Part shown: positions 52,309-63,895 of the stretch, one piece after another | Numbering within the stretch: the stretch's first letter is position 1 | Layout: each line of letters opens with the position of its first letter | Origin: Elmis aenea | Lineage: Eukaryota > Arthropoda > Insecta > Coleoptera > Elmidae | Assembly: GCA_947652605.1 (NCBI GenBank) | Contig: OX393581.1 | Coordinates: 8,560,640 to 8,624,639 of the forward strand | Direction of reading: 5' to 3' | DNA length: 64,000 nt | Notes under the pieces: model-generated | Seen by the model: only the letters and a program-made list of their open reading frames with translations | Told to the model about the DNA's origin: nothing | Database searches by the model: none | Program-made: the position numbers and the translations under genes

Positions 52309-52444
52309 GTGCGTGTTCACGTGAGAGTAAACTACTCTCGATAGCAGCGTCGCCAAGGATACTGCCAATCGCGAGTTACTCTCAGGGGCTGTATCCTTGG
52401 CGACGCTGCTATCGAGAGTAGTTTACTCTCACGTGGCCAGGCAC
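52309..52444. mobile_element. Short foldback element with 45-bp perfect arms
   Basis: Positions 52318-52362 and 52391-52435 are exact reverse complements over 45 bp, separated by 28 bp. The pairing continues imperfectly to GTGC at 52309 and GCAC ending at 52444. This would form a very stable hairpin. It is markedly GC-richer than its surroundings. It looks like a small MITE, but no target duplication could be identified. A hairpin RNA is an alternative. Confidence 0.75.
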
Positions 52445-52763
52445 TATTTAGTCAGACTGTTAAACTATTTTTATTTGTTTTTATTATTGTAAATAGCGGG
52501 TCCAATATCGGCGGAATTAAATAACATGTAAAAAGTACTGTAAATAAAAATGGAGACAAAAGTGTAAGTGACAGGTGCCATATTTTAATCAGCGCTGAAA
52601 ATAACGTTCATTTCAGAACTTCTTTACAACCTACCTTTTCAGTAAAATCAATTTTTTAGTGAACAAGCATATTCTAAGCTCTGACTAGTTTTTAGCAGTT
52701 CAAAAATTTGTATATGTTACTGTTAAAGCGTGTAATGAAATATACTTCACGAATACCTAATAT

Positions 52764-52921
52764 AATTCTCTTTATATTAGCAATAAATGGTTAGGTTAAA
52801 TGTTAGTTAAAGCTTTTTTTATATCAAATAATGAAAATGAACTTAATACGTTTGTTTTCATTTAAAAAAAAGCTTTAACCGACCTATAACCTAACCCTTT
52901 ATTACTAACGTAAAGAGAATT
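52764..52921. repeat. Imperfect foldback, ~158 bp
   Basis: The left arm AATTCTCTTTATATTAGCAA... pairs with the right arm ending ...TAACGTAAAGAGAATT, and both contain TTAGGTT/AACCTAA and AAAGCTTTTTTT/AAAAAAAGCTTT. A partial, diverged copy of the right arm follows at about 52980-53025. Confidence 0.7.
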
Positions 52922-53192
52922 AAAAAGTTGGTTCAATCTTTCTTTTAAAAATTAAAGAAAATGATGGTAATAGGTTTGTTTTCAATAAAAAAAAAAGCTT
53001 TCAGCGACCTTTAACCTGGCCCTCATTTGGTATTTTGTGAGCCTAACACTACACACGATTGTAATTAACTTTAAACAGTCTACTGAGACCTATCAAGTTC
53101 CTTAAGTTATTATGTTCGACCTGTATCTATTTAAATCATACTTTATTTTGTACAATTACGTTATTTTATGTAATAACTAAGGAGGTATTATA

Positions 53193-53613
53193 CAGGGTTC
53201 TCGTTTTTCGAGGGCCACTATGGGGATCTCGTAAACGGTAAGACTTACTACGACTTCGGTTAAACTAGGGCAAAGTTGTATATTCAGGTGCTCAATAATT
53301 TGACGCAAACAGAACTTATCTAGCTTTTTAGTAAGATACAGGAAAAAAGTAAAAAATTGGATTTTTTGTTTTTGCCCGTAACTTTTTTAGTTCATGTCGA
53401 ATTTCATTCCTTTATTATGGCTACTTTTTGCAAGAAATCAAAATCCCCAACTATATTTTCCATGCTACGTTTCGCTTTTTTAGAACCATCATCAAGTCAA
53501 TTGTTTCTTATGGGCGCTATATCTGATTTTAACGCCAATTTGTAGAGCATTTTATTTTGAACTCTTACCGTTTACGAGATCCCCATAGTGGCCCTCGAAA
53601 AACGACAACCCTG
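53193..53613. mobile_element. Foldback MITE related to the inner element at 61435
   Basis: The left end (CAGGGTT, TCGTTTTTCGAGGGCCACTA, then TGGGGATCTCGTAAACGGTA) is mirrored at the right end, giving arms of about 60 bp. The GGGGATCTC-TAAA-GGTAAGA segment also occurs in the composite element at 61324-62157, so they belong to one family. The open frame inside (53357-53545) has no recognisable domain. The left flank is TA; the right flank is TTGTA, so the target duplication is imperfect. Confidence 0.8.
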
Positions 53614-53639
53614 TTGTATAACTAGTTAAAGTATCAAAT

Positions 53640-55250
53640 AATATAAATATTCTATACTTTAACTACCGATACACGGTATTTCATAAAATACCTAGGTATT
53701 ACACGAAATACCGACATCAAACGCTTTTACGGTTACAAATATACATTTGTTGTTTCGTTACTGTAGAAAGACAGTGCAACGTTTTTTTTTTTAAGATAAC
53801 GTTCCATCAGCTGATCATTTTTTAATTAGCACAACCTTGTTTAAATTTTCAGTTATTCTTAAATGCAACGAAAGTACAGACCCGACTCAAGAAGGAAACC
53901 CTTTTAACTCACATGAACTTAAAACACAAAAATGTTAATTGAAAATTTTAAAAACAAAAACGAAGTTACGGATTCACAGCTACTAATTTTGGGAATAATA
54001 TTTTGCTATTGTTCATAAAATTTCTTAGGACTGCTGTTACTGATCTAAATAAGTTAAGTTTTTACCCACCGGGAGCAAGACAGAAACCAGTTGAATTCGA
54101 TGTCTATTATTCTATATTTATTTAAAAACTTTAATTGAAACAATGAATATAGGAGTACGAATATTTTAAATCGAATCTTTATTCCTTTTTTTTTGTCTAC
54201 ATAAATTCTTAATTAACAAATATTACAATATTATTGACAAAATAAAGAAAAGCATAACTGTCTCACAAACAAAAATCATAGTAGAATTGCTTGCAATGAT
54301 GAAATTCAACATTATGTTGTGATTATATACAACGCCATTAAAGTTGTCAATTTGTATTTTATTATACCTACATTATCAGCAACGTAATTAATACAAATGT
54401 TTGTGTAAAATTATTGATAATTTAGGGCATGTACTCTTAAAAAACGCTGTATGTCAAACAATTGTATTTTTAGTTGTAATAAAACATGAAATGTGTTATG
54501 TATGATGTATTTACACGTTTAACTTCCAATAGGATGTATTATGTTGTAAAAGTGTGCTAAAATTGTATGAATTATCGATCATCGTCACATTTGGTACTTC
54601 ATTTGATTTTCAAAGAATAATTAAACTAGTGGTGTTAACAAGATAGGGCATCAGTTCACAATCTGTAATCAGATATATTAGCAATTCTAGAACTATTATA
54701 CAAAGAATGATACTTTTCTCGTAGTAATAATCGTCTTGTGCCACTAGTTAAATGAAACGAACTTATAATTCGGTACTTAAAGTGATAAAACTGAAGCAGA
54801 AGTACTTCATAAGTGTTGTATGTTATGTTATACTTCATGTTCATGGAATATTTGCCTGTTGCTACTTATGTACTAAAATATAGTTGTACATATTCATATT
54901 TAACACGGCGTTTTATTAAAAACCCCTTATATCTGTATAACAACAAATATTTTAATTATTTCCAAAACCAATTTATGGTAAAACAGAACTAAGTTTAAAT
55001 TGCAATTATCAATTTATATTTGTCAGCAGCATTTAGCTATTTAAAAGATAATTCTAAATCATTGATTTGTTTTACCGTTACGAACAAATTTCCTTTGATT
55101 TTTTAATTAACATAATGCTGATTTGGATGGTTTACTAAAAATTATATCGCATAGGAAAAGACGCTGGGAGATTTGTGGATAATGACACGTAGTTCATGCG
55201 TCCAGTAGTTCCAACGCTCGTTTTCATACCTTTGAAACTGTAACCTCACA
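53640..55250. other. AT-rich intergenic region, no gene seen
   Basis: No recognised gene or mobile element. The last few hundred bases presumably include the promoter of the RPC3 gene, but no standard core element could be identified with confidence. Confidence 0.45.
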
Positions 55251-55294
55251 TAATGTATTATTTATGATAAAAACACGAAATATCTTCAAAAATA

Positions 55295-55441
55295 ATGTCG
55301 TTTCAGTGTGGAAAAGTTGTGTCTTTAATATTATCAGAGAGATTTGGACCTGTTGTAGAAAAAGTAGGGACATATTTATTTCAACATGGAACAAGCCCGC
55401 TTATGTATATTAAAAAACACACAGAACTTCCTGTTGCAAAG
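55295..55441 (+). CDS. POLR3C: RNA polymerase III subunit RPC3, coding exon 1
   Basis: Encodes residues 1-49 from the ATG at 55295 (MSFQCGKVVSLILSERFG...). This is the first winged-helix segment of RPC3 (yeast Rpc82), a subunit of the Pol III heterotrimer RPC3/RPC6/RPC7 that helps open promoter DNA and start transcription of tRNA and 5S rRNA genes in the nucleus. The start is supported by co-linearity with animal homologues, which begin a few residues before the same helix. The exon ends in phase 0 at AAG before gtaata. Confidence 0.92.
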
Positions 55442-55720
55442 GTAATATTAATTAAAATTGTTTTAATATGTTTCCAACATGATTTATTTCATTCATTTTA
55501 AAAGCTTTGTATTCTGTTTTGGTAAATATTGTGAATTGATTAACTAACGCAATGTCAATATGCCAATATTGGCTGATTGTTGCATATTTTTGCTTATTTT
55601 ATGATTTTACTCTCTTTTTTACTACTTCTTTATTAAAAGGATTTCAATAATAGGAGCAAATGTTATGAGCACTAAAAATTAAAATTGTAAACTATTTGTA
55701 ACTCTGTACTTTTGTTACAG

Positions 55721-56450
55721 ATTAAAGAAAGTTTATGCATTTTGATAAAGTATAGTTTAGTGTTGTTCGTTCCAAATAAAAATGAAAACATAGCTAACTA
55801 TTCCCTGGAAACTGACAAAGTACTGTTAATGTTACGTTATCCTAAGTTTATAAGTTTAATAAAGAAAAAGTTTGGTGAAGAAGCTGAAATTTTACTGGAA
55901 GAATTATTTCTCAAAGGCTATGCAACTGGATCAGAATTAATACTAAAAGTTGTAGAACGACTGAAGGAAAATCAAGAAAATTCTGTGTCGCTACAAGAAA
56001 TTAGAGATCAATTTGTATCGTTAGCTGTAGCAAAATATTTTATTCGCCTGCCAATTAGCAACAGTGAGGACAAACCAGTTCCAACGATAAAAGCAAATGA
56101 AGATAGAGAATTCCAAGTTCCAGAGATTGATCTAAAAATTCTGAACTCGATAATTAAGGGTACAGAGCCCAATGCTGTCCCTTCTGATGCAGGGTTATAC
56201 TGGACAGTGAATTTTGATCGCTTTCACCAAGATATGCGAGACAAACTAATCATAAATGCAATTGTTAAGAAGTTTGATGAGAACGCTGGCGAACTGATGA
56301 AGAATCTGTTGCAGCAAATGTACATGAGAACTGCACCATGGTCAGATGTTTCCAATCCTATTCCTATTCGGGAGGTAAAGGATATGATTGAGAAGAAAAA
56401 CACTCATCCGGAGCTTATCATGTTTTTTGATCAATATGTTAATATTTTAG
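55721..56450 (+). CDS. POLR3C: RNA polymerase III subunit RPC3, coding exon 2
   Basis: Encodes residues 50-292 after a tttgttacag acceptor and ends in phase 1 before gtaata. It covers the rest of the first winged helix (IKESLCILIKYSLV), the conserved LMLRYPKF at about residues 86-92, the second winged-helix region (EELFLKGYATG...), and the conserved YWTVNFDRFHQDMRD at about 209-223. The acidic/basic disordered insert found before the last motif in human RPC3 is much shorter here, accounting for most of the length difference (508 versus about 534 residues). Confidence 0.93.
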
Positions 56451-56538
56451 GTAATAATAAAATCTTAAAACTGCTGACTTGTTTTTTGAAAAAGTTTTTG
56501 ACACCAGTTTTTATACTTACACATTTTTGTAATTGCAG

Positions 56539-57053
56539 AACAAGATAGCAAACAAATTATTCGAAAAGTTGGCGAAGCAAGTGGTGGCTCATATCAACTA
56601 TACATAAAATCCATTACCAATGAGTTAACTTGGGAAACAATTGAACAAATTGTTTTAGAAAAGTTTGACTCAAAGGCTGCACGAATATTTCGCTTGGTCC
56701 GAACGAAACGTTTTATAGAGCCTGACCAGATACAACAACTGGCCATGATTCCGGCAAAAGAAGCAAAGAGATTAACGTATCAACTTTTAGAAGAAAATTT
56801 TGTCCAGCTTCAGGAATTGAAAAAATCGGCTCCATCTTCAGGCCCCAATAAAAGTTTTACCCTGTTCTACATACAGATAGATCAAGTTATCCGAATGGTT
56901 TTAGAGCTATGTTATAAATCGTTGTTTAACGTGACAACGAGGAGACATCATGATAAAGTCGCAAATAAACGTATCATTGATAAGAAACTAAGGGTGGACA
57001 CGATTATACTAGGAATGAGGGTTCAAGAGGCTTCCGATGAACAATTAGCCGAT
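56539..57053 (+). CDS. POLR3C: RNA polymerase III subunit RPC3, coding exon 3
   Basis: Encodes residues 293-464 after a short 88-bp intron. It includes the third and fourth winged-helix regions with KAARIFRLV, then AMIPAKEAK at about residues 361-369, the most conserved block of the family, and the helical part leading to the C-terminal coiled coil (RVDTIILGMRVQEASDEQLAD). It ends in phase 0 before gtatgt. Confidence 0.93.
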
Positions 57054-57112
57054 GTATGTTATTATTTTTCTTTAATAAAGTTCCTATCGATTAATTTTTA
57101 TTGTGTTTACAG

Positions 57113-57247
57113 ATTGAAGAAATGATAACACCACCAGAACGAGAACATTTGGATAAAATTGGCAAGAAAATGAAAAAATTAAACTCCGTGGAGCTTGAGA
57201 TAGATGAAACATTATTTTTATTAGAAATGTATTTTATATATGAATAA
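57113..57247 (+). CDS. POLR3C: RNA polymerase III subunit RPC3, last coding exon
   Basis: Encodes the last 44 residues (IEEMITPPEREHLDKI..., ending in the conserved EIDETLFLLEMY segment) and stops with TAA at 57245-57247. The helices here form the C-terminal coiled coil that anchors RPC3 to the polymerase clamp. An AATAAA overlaps the stop codon (57243-57248) and another poly(A)-like signal follows near 57313. The whole gene has four coding exons with three short introns (279, 88 and 59 bp). Confidence 0.93.
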   Translation: MEEMITPPEREHLDKIGKKMKKLNSVELEIDETLFLLEMYFIYE

Positions 57248-57426
57248 ATATGTATTAGTTGAGCCCACTTTTTCCACAGAACATACTTTTTCGCAATCTC
57301 AATGTCGATATTAATAAAAATCAAACATTATTCCGGTTACAGAAGTCCGTTAAGGTCATTTTTTACGAACGTCCTTGTATACACAAAGCAGATTTCTACT
57401 TTACCAATGGCACAAACGTGCGACAT

Positions 57427-57440
57427 TGGTCACGTGACCA
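57427..57440. promoter_or_regulatory. 14-bp palindrome with CACGTG E-box upstream of NAA15
   Basis: TGGTCACGTGACCA is a perfect palindrome centred on CACGTG and contains GTCACGTGAC, the optimal site of USF/MITF/TFEB-type bHLH-zip factors. It lies 103 bp before the NAA15 start codon in the 295-bp gap after POLR3C, so it is a plausible NAA15 promoter element. Confidence 0.6.
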
Positions 57441-57542
57441 CGATCGACTTTAGTAGAGGTTTGTGGCCACGAGGTTTTGATTTTATTAAGAAATTTAATT
57501 TTACCGGGTCCGAGAAGCTTTAATTTTAGTGCTAAATTCAAA

Positions 57543-57599
57543 ATGCCCTCTAGCAATCCATTACCACCTAAAGAAAATGCCTTATTTAAACGAATTTTG
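57543..57599 (+). CDS. NAA15: NatA auxiliary subunit NAA15, coding exon 1
   Basis: Encodes residues 1-19 (MPSSNPLPPKENALFKRIL), matching the N-terminus of animal NAA15/NAA16, and ends in phase 0 before a consensus gtaagt. NAA15 (Drosophila Nat1) is the TPR scaffold that anchors the catalytic subunit NAA10 to the ribosome for co-translational acetylation of nascent N-termini after Met removal. The start is fixed by the conserved PPKENALFKRIL right after the ATG. Confidence 0.94.
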
Positions 57600-57909
57600 G
57601 TAAGTACAGTTTATTTGCAAAATAGCCTCACAAATTGTTCACTTCAAACACGTAATTTCATATTAATTTTTCCTGACGTACAACGATGATTTTGAAGTAG
57701 TTTTAGGAGCTTGCACGTTTTAGTAGCGTTAGAAATGCTGATTATGTACTTTAACATATGTTTAGGAAATTCTTCCATACCTCCACATGATACATCAAAT
57801 ATATTATTGGTCTATTTATAAATACATGTAGATAAGATGTAAATATTGCTAATTGATTTTTCCTGTATAATTACCATACATTAAACATTAACATATTTAC
57901 TTTTTACAG

Positions 57910-57994
57910 AGGTGTTATGAACAGAAGCAATACAAAAATGGATTAAAATTTGCTAAACAAATACTGTCAAATCCCAAGTTCACCGAACATGGAG
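57910..57994 (+). CDS. NAA15: NatA auxiliary subunit NAA15, coding exon 2
   Basis: Encodes residues 20-47 ([19 protein letters not shown]...), the first TPR helix pair. The acceptor is tttttacag and the donor gttagt, leaving a split Glu codon (phase 1). Confidence 0.94.
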
Positions 57995-58036
57995 GTTAGT
58001 TTTCATTTAACGATATTTGATTGAGCATTATGCTAA

Positions 58037-58477
<441 letters not shown>

Positions 58478-61149
58478 TGAAAACATTCTGGTAAGTGTTC
58501 ATTTTTGTTTATCACATTGCCTTAAACACCTAATAAGATTTACAGTATCCTTTTAAACAGTTGTACATATTTTATCAGTACCCCTTTGCGTTTACTACAT
58601 ACGTATCTAATTACGTGAGCCACAAAAATTGAAGATTTCAAAAACTGTGGCTAATATGTGCAGAAATTTGAGCTGATATCAAATCTGTTTTCAAATTTCA
58701 GAAAACCCAAACCATTCCGAATATAAACAAAAATAAAAACCAAATTAAATTTTTGTTTTTGTTTTCAGTGTTGAAATAATGAAGATAAACATTATTTCGT
58801 TATGGAGTGGTTGCATTTGTTTTGATAAATCTTCAATTGTTTTTTTTTTATGAGGTTGGCCAACTTTTGTTTTACTTGTGGAAACCGTATTGGATTTTTA
58901 CATCAATGCATCAATATTTTTAAATAAAATTGTAAGGAGGTGTTTTAAGTATTTGTTTAAACATTTTGGATATGATTTTACACACCCACCCCCTTCCAAT
59001 ACTAATATTTGTTTTTGTCTATGTGCTATTTGTCTAATAATTGTTTCCAAATTAGTTGAAAACTCCTAAATAGATCGAAATGAAATTTTGTTGGTGTGAA
59101 TATATCTGTGTAAGGCTATTTTTATAAGGTGTCAAAAATTATTAATTCTACATAACAAATGCCACCAACTGATAACTTTTGGTGTTTGTTTTTGAAAAGA
59201 TTTTAATTATTTTATATATAAAAACATTCGAAATCAGCTTAAGTTTTTACATTTTTCTTCATTTAACCAGCCCAGTAGCTGTAGTAATTTTCTGAGTCGT
59301 TTTGTACATATTGTATATTGCATTAGTGGATTTTTTGCACGAATTGCATGTTTGGAATGTGGATACACTAATTTTAATACATTTAATTTTATAAATTGGC
59401 TTACCTTGACATGTTTCAACATGTGCCAAAGCTGTTTCATTAATAAATATTTTGCTATGCCATGCCATTTTGTGGTGTGTAAAAAAATTAGAAAGAAGGA
59501 AAATAAAAGTTTCTCATTACTATAAATCCACTTTAAAAGCTTTATTCGTTTTAAAATGTATGACGCTTGTTTTAAAGTCGGCATGTATTTTCACATATTT
59601 TACATAATTATATAGGGTGCTCATAAAAAACTGCAAGTAGTTAACAATATTTTACTCCTAAACAAATCTACATTATCAGTTTCATGTAAATTACTGAATG
59701 TCCATCTGGGACAGATTGTAATATTCTGGGAGTTAAACAAAAAAAAAAACAAATCTGATTAGTTCACAAGGCAATCTGAAAGAGTGCAGAACTTCACTCT
59801 TAACAGCATTCATAGCAGATTGAGAATGAAGTTGGCCGCGCTTAACAGCATGGTTAAATTCAGAGGGGAATATGAATAAAGCCTAACAGCATTTTAATCT
59901 CTCTTGTTTACTTAATGATTATGAACAACGAGCTATCTTTAACAGTTTTTGAATTTTAACATTTTGTTGTTTGTCATCCAACTCGTTTAACTTTTAAGTG
60001 TTTCTGGCGTAAAGATACGCAAGCCTTTTAAGTTACGTTGCTAAATATTTTTAAAGAAACAAGCGAAATACTCAGTAAAGACAGTCGAGCATCTAAAGTC
60101 TCTTTAAACATTTGATTTGCATGTTATTTTAATCGGAGTACATACTTGATTTTAAATTACCACAATATAGTTGTTGCAATTATTCTTTTTAAATGTTATA
60201 ATACCATTGTTTTTACTTATTAATTTAATGACCCTAACACTATAAACTTAAGAGTGCATGATTATTAACCATTGTTGATTTTTAATTTATTTTTAACACG
60301 TGGAACTTTATCATACATAATGTCGTTATCATTTTAAAGTAAATACCTGCACTTCACGGGCAAATTTTTCAATTGGTATTTTATGTCGTGGGTTATCAGA
60401 TTATTGAAGCATACTATAGTATTGACAAAATTAATGCAAAATTCTTGAATGAAATAATATTACAGATCTAATATGCACCTCAAGTTTTCAATGCTCTATT
60501 GGTCTGAAACTAAGACCAGAGGATACTTATTTTTCTCCACAAACAATTTTTTTTATTTGTTACAAAATATTTGAGATATCAGAGAAACTGAAAAGTGTCA
60601 CTAGGTTAATATAGAAATTAAAAAAATTCTACATTGGGTGCAAAGTATTACCATGTAAAAGTATTTCATGTTTTCATACAAAATTAAAATATAGCAAACC
60701 TAATTTTAAACCAAGTAAGGTTGGATGCAACAATTGTGCCATAAATAAATTGATATGAAATTGTTTAAACCAAACAAACTTCAAAAATTGTAATGTACTT
60801 TGAGGATTCATAAAGTTGTGTAGTCAACCTTATATTTTTTTTAAATATTCTGTTGTGTTGAAAAAGTTTTTCACAGAAAATTATTCTGTATCATAGGGTA
60901 GAGTCTACCTACCTGCAATATTAGCATTATGTTAATTTGAAGTTTGACTTTTATTCTTAATCAGTTTAGTAAAAGAAGACACCAATTTTGGGGCTCTTGA
61001 GATCGCATGTATTTCCTCTTGAAATTTATTAATGTTTAAATGAGCAAATGGTCACTAGTTTAAAATGCTTTAAATTTAAGTAATGTTCTTGTATTGTGCA
61101 GAATTTGTCAAGTTAAGTGTAATTAGCTTGTAAATCCAAACGGTGTCAG

Positions 61150-61215
61150 GATGAAATTACATAAGAAGAAATTACACATAACAAAAAAACACACATTAGA
61201 AATTTCACATTTTTA
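61150..61215 (+). repeat. AAATTACA-type minisatellite, left run
   Basis: A few copies of GAAATTACA(T/C)AAGAAG and related wording lie just left of the composite foldback. They match the run at 40640 in orientation and the run at 62300 in reverse. Confidence 0.5.
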
Positions 61216-61323
61216 TCAGAATTTCGAGTTTTTAATTTTTATGAACAAAGTGTTAAATGTTAAACCGATTTCCATTTATCCTAACTACTTATCTTTAATT
61301 CGATTAAAGTATATTGGTATGTA

Positions 61324-62157
61324 CAGGGTGTCCCACAAAATATGCCTTCGCTAATTTTTGCATATATCGAATGTTTAGGACCTAAATAAAACGTTTTTAC
61401 CCATAATAATTTTTTTCATGTGTCCCTTCATATACAGAGTGTCCCAAATATAGTAAACAGAATGGGGATCTCTTAAATGGTAAGAGATACAGAGTTGGTT
61501 AAATGGGTCAAAATGATCTGATTCAAGAGCAACTGTTCTATGAAAAAATACTTGCGCTATTAATGAAAAACAAAACACATCAGGTTTTTAATTTCTGCTT
61601 ATAACTTGCTTAATTGAAATCACACTCAAAATATTATTCAACATTATTTGGCGCTTTTTTGCGTAGATTAGAAATTTGTCAACAAATATTACCTACCTTC
61701 ATTTGTATTAGTTTTTTTATTTTAAATACGGCTGATGTTAAAATAACAAAAACAAATGAAGATAGATAAAATTTGTTGACGAATTTCAGATCTACCCAAA
61801 AAAGAGCCCAAATATTGTCGAATAATATTTTGAGTGTGATTTCAATTAAGCAAGTTATAAGCAGAAATTAAAAACCTGATGTATTTTGTTTTTCATCAAT
61901 AAAGCAAAAACTATTGACTTTTTTCAATTTTTTTTTTCATAGAACAGTTGCTCTTGAATCGTAGATCATTTTGACCCATTTAACCAACTCTGTATCTCTT
62001 ATCGTTTACGCGATCCCCATGCTGTTCACTAAATTTGGGACACCCTGTATATGAAGGGTCACATGAAAAAAATTATTATCGGTAAAAACGTTTTATTTAG
62101 GTCCTAAACATTCGATTTATGCAAAATTAGCGAAGGCATATCTTGTGGGACACCCTG
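61324..62157. mobile_element. Composite foldback MITE: one palindromic element centred in another
   Basis: The outer ends (CAGGGTGTCCCACAAAATAT and complement) are flanked by TA (61322-61323 and 62158-62159). The inner ends CAGAGTGTCCCAAAT at 61435 and its complement ending at 62047 are also flanked by TA. The outer left arm (111 bp) and outer right arm (110 bp) are mirror images, so the inner element sits exactly on their axis. The inner arms contain the GGGGATCTC-TAAA-GGTAAGA segment seen at 53193. Together almost all 834 bp are a near-palindrome with its axis near 61740. No transposase is encoded. Confidence 0.85.
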
Positions 62158-62299
62158 TATTTTGTTGTCACATCAAAAATGTAAACCGTCTTATATTTAC
62201 AAATTTTATTTTTACCCTACATACTGTTACAAATAATATGATAGTAGCATCAAATTTTACCACGACAATTAAAACTTAGGATTTTTGAAAAAAATGTGA

Positions 62300-62450
62300 A
62301 ATTACTTCAGTGCGTCATTTTTTCTTTGTGAAATTTATTCCGTGTGTAATTTTTTCCCTGTGTAATATTTGTTGTGTGTAATTTCTTCCTTAGCGTAATT
62401 TTTGCTATGTAATTTTTCACGTGTAATTTTTTCCTGGGTAATTAAATCTT
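62300..62450 (-). repeat. AAATTACACA-type minisatellite, right run (inverted)
   Basis: About eight degenerate copies of a TGTGTAATTTTTTCC-like unit of roughly 17-20 bp. Read on the minus strand they are the same AAATTACACA-plus-purine unit as at 40640 and 61150. Confidence 0.65.
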
Positions 62451-62794
62451 GCAACCAATCCAAATCTATTGTTTGAGGACTGTATTGTATTCGCTTTAAA
62501 CAAATTTCCAAATGCCAAGTTCGAAATAAGGACCTACAAAATTAATTACTTTGTGGCAAAATTGCATAAATTCAGAACCAATTTATGGAGATTTTCTTTT
62601 CCGATTTTTTGTTCAGCATAAAATACTTTTCCCCAATTTAACCAATCTGGCATCTCCTAAATTAAACAAGATTGAGCATCAAACTGAACCATTCAGAATA
62701 TACCAACTTGCAGCACTATAAAAAATAATATATTTTCAGAACTGTAACCCATTCTATTTTTGGGAAAAATTGTTAATGTTGATTTTCTTTTTAG

Positions 62795-62929
62795 GATACT
62801 CGATATCAGTTGCTTATGCTAAGGCCAACACAAAGAGCTTCCTGGATAGGCTACGCCATGTCATTTCATTTGCTAGGAGATTATAAAAATGCACTAAATA
62901 TTTTAGAAACTTTCCTGGACCAACAGCAA
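62795..62929 (+). CDS. NAA15: NatA auxiliary subunit NAA15, coding exon 4
   Basis: Encodes residues 136-180: [40 protein letters not shown] and LDQQQ. The block continues the TPR array and matches [25 protein letters not shown] sequence in animals. Phase 0 at both ends, donor gtaagt. Confidence 0.95.
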
Positions 62930-63172
62930 GTAAGTCTTTTGTTTTTATATAATTATTAGTGCCGAAAAACTCTAAACCAGAATTTAATTTGTAGTAAATA
63001 TGTTCACCAAAAACTTGCCCTAATTTTTGTAAGCAATGTTCTTGTAATTTTTTTTTTTTTTTTAATGGATCAAGCCCCAATATGTTATATTTTGAAATTT
63101 CGTTTTTTTAATAATTTTTTGTCTTAACTAATACAGATTTTTTCTCATTTTTGCTTTTTGTTTTATTTTCAG

Positions 63173-63895
63173 AAGGGGAACAATTACGATTATGAACACA
63201 GTGAGTTGCTTTTATATCAGAACATGGTCATTCAAGAATCGGGCGATTTGAAGCAAGCTCTGACGCATCTAGAAAACTGTGAAGATCAAATCGTCGACAA
63301 GCTAACCCTCAAAGAAATGTTGGGCGATCTAAATCTGAAGGTGAAACAGCACGGAAAGGCCTCGAAATACTTCGAAGAGCTCGTCAGAAGAAACCCGGAA
63401 AACACGATCTATTACAACAAGCTCATCGACGCGAGACAGTTAACCAACCCCGAACTGATCGTACATTTTTATTTGGAATTCGAAGGACATTACCCCCGGG
63501 CCATGCCTCCTAAAAGACTTTCGTTAAACTACGCGTCCGGTGGTCAGTTTAAAAGTTTAGTGGACAAGTATTTAAGGAAAGGTTTAACCAAAGGTGTACC
63601 TCCGCTGTTCGTCGATCTCCGATCACTGTACAGCGACCCCCAGAAAATTGAGATAATCGAACAATTATTATTGCAATACGTTGATGCCTTGCAAAAAATA
63701 GGGAAATTTCACGAATCAGAAACTAATAACGGGCCGAAAGAACCGGCATCCGCTCTACTGTGGGTGTATTACTTTTTGGCCCAGCACTACGACTACTTGA
63801 ACAAGACCGAAAAAGCATTAAGTTTTATTGATGCTGCCATAGATCATACACCAACTCTTATAGAATTGTTTGTTACCAAAGGCCGAATATATAAG
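63173..63895 (+). CDS. NAA15: NatA auxiliary subunit NAA15, coding exon 5 (gene continues past the window)
   Basis: Encodes residues 181-421 after a ttattttcag acceptor. It has further TPR repeats, including YEHSELLLYQNMVIQESGDL, the NPENTIYYNKL segment, RAMPPKRLSLNYASG, LFVDLRSLYSD, LLWVYYFLAQHYD and AAIDHTPTLIELFVTKGRIY. It ends in phase 0 before gtgagt. The human protein has 866 residues, so about half the gene lies beyond the right edge. Codons in this exon are visibly less AT-rich than in exons 2-4. Confidence 0.95.

Noticed and set aside
53357..53545. 62-codon frame within the foldback MITE
   Set aside because: It lies in a non-coding palindromic element and has no recognisable domain.
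59234..59584. Overlapping minus-strand frames of 116 and 69 codons in the NAA15 intron
   Set aside because: They overlap each other in different frames and show no known domain; too little to support a gene.
61375..61578. 67-codon minus-strand frame in the composite foldback
   Set aside because: It reads across palindromic MITE arms and has no protein-family features.
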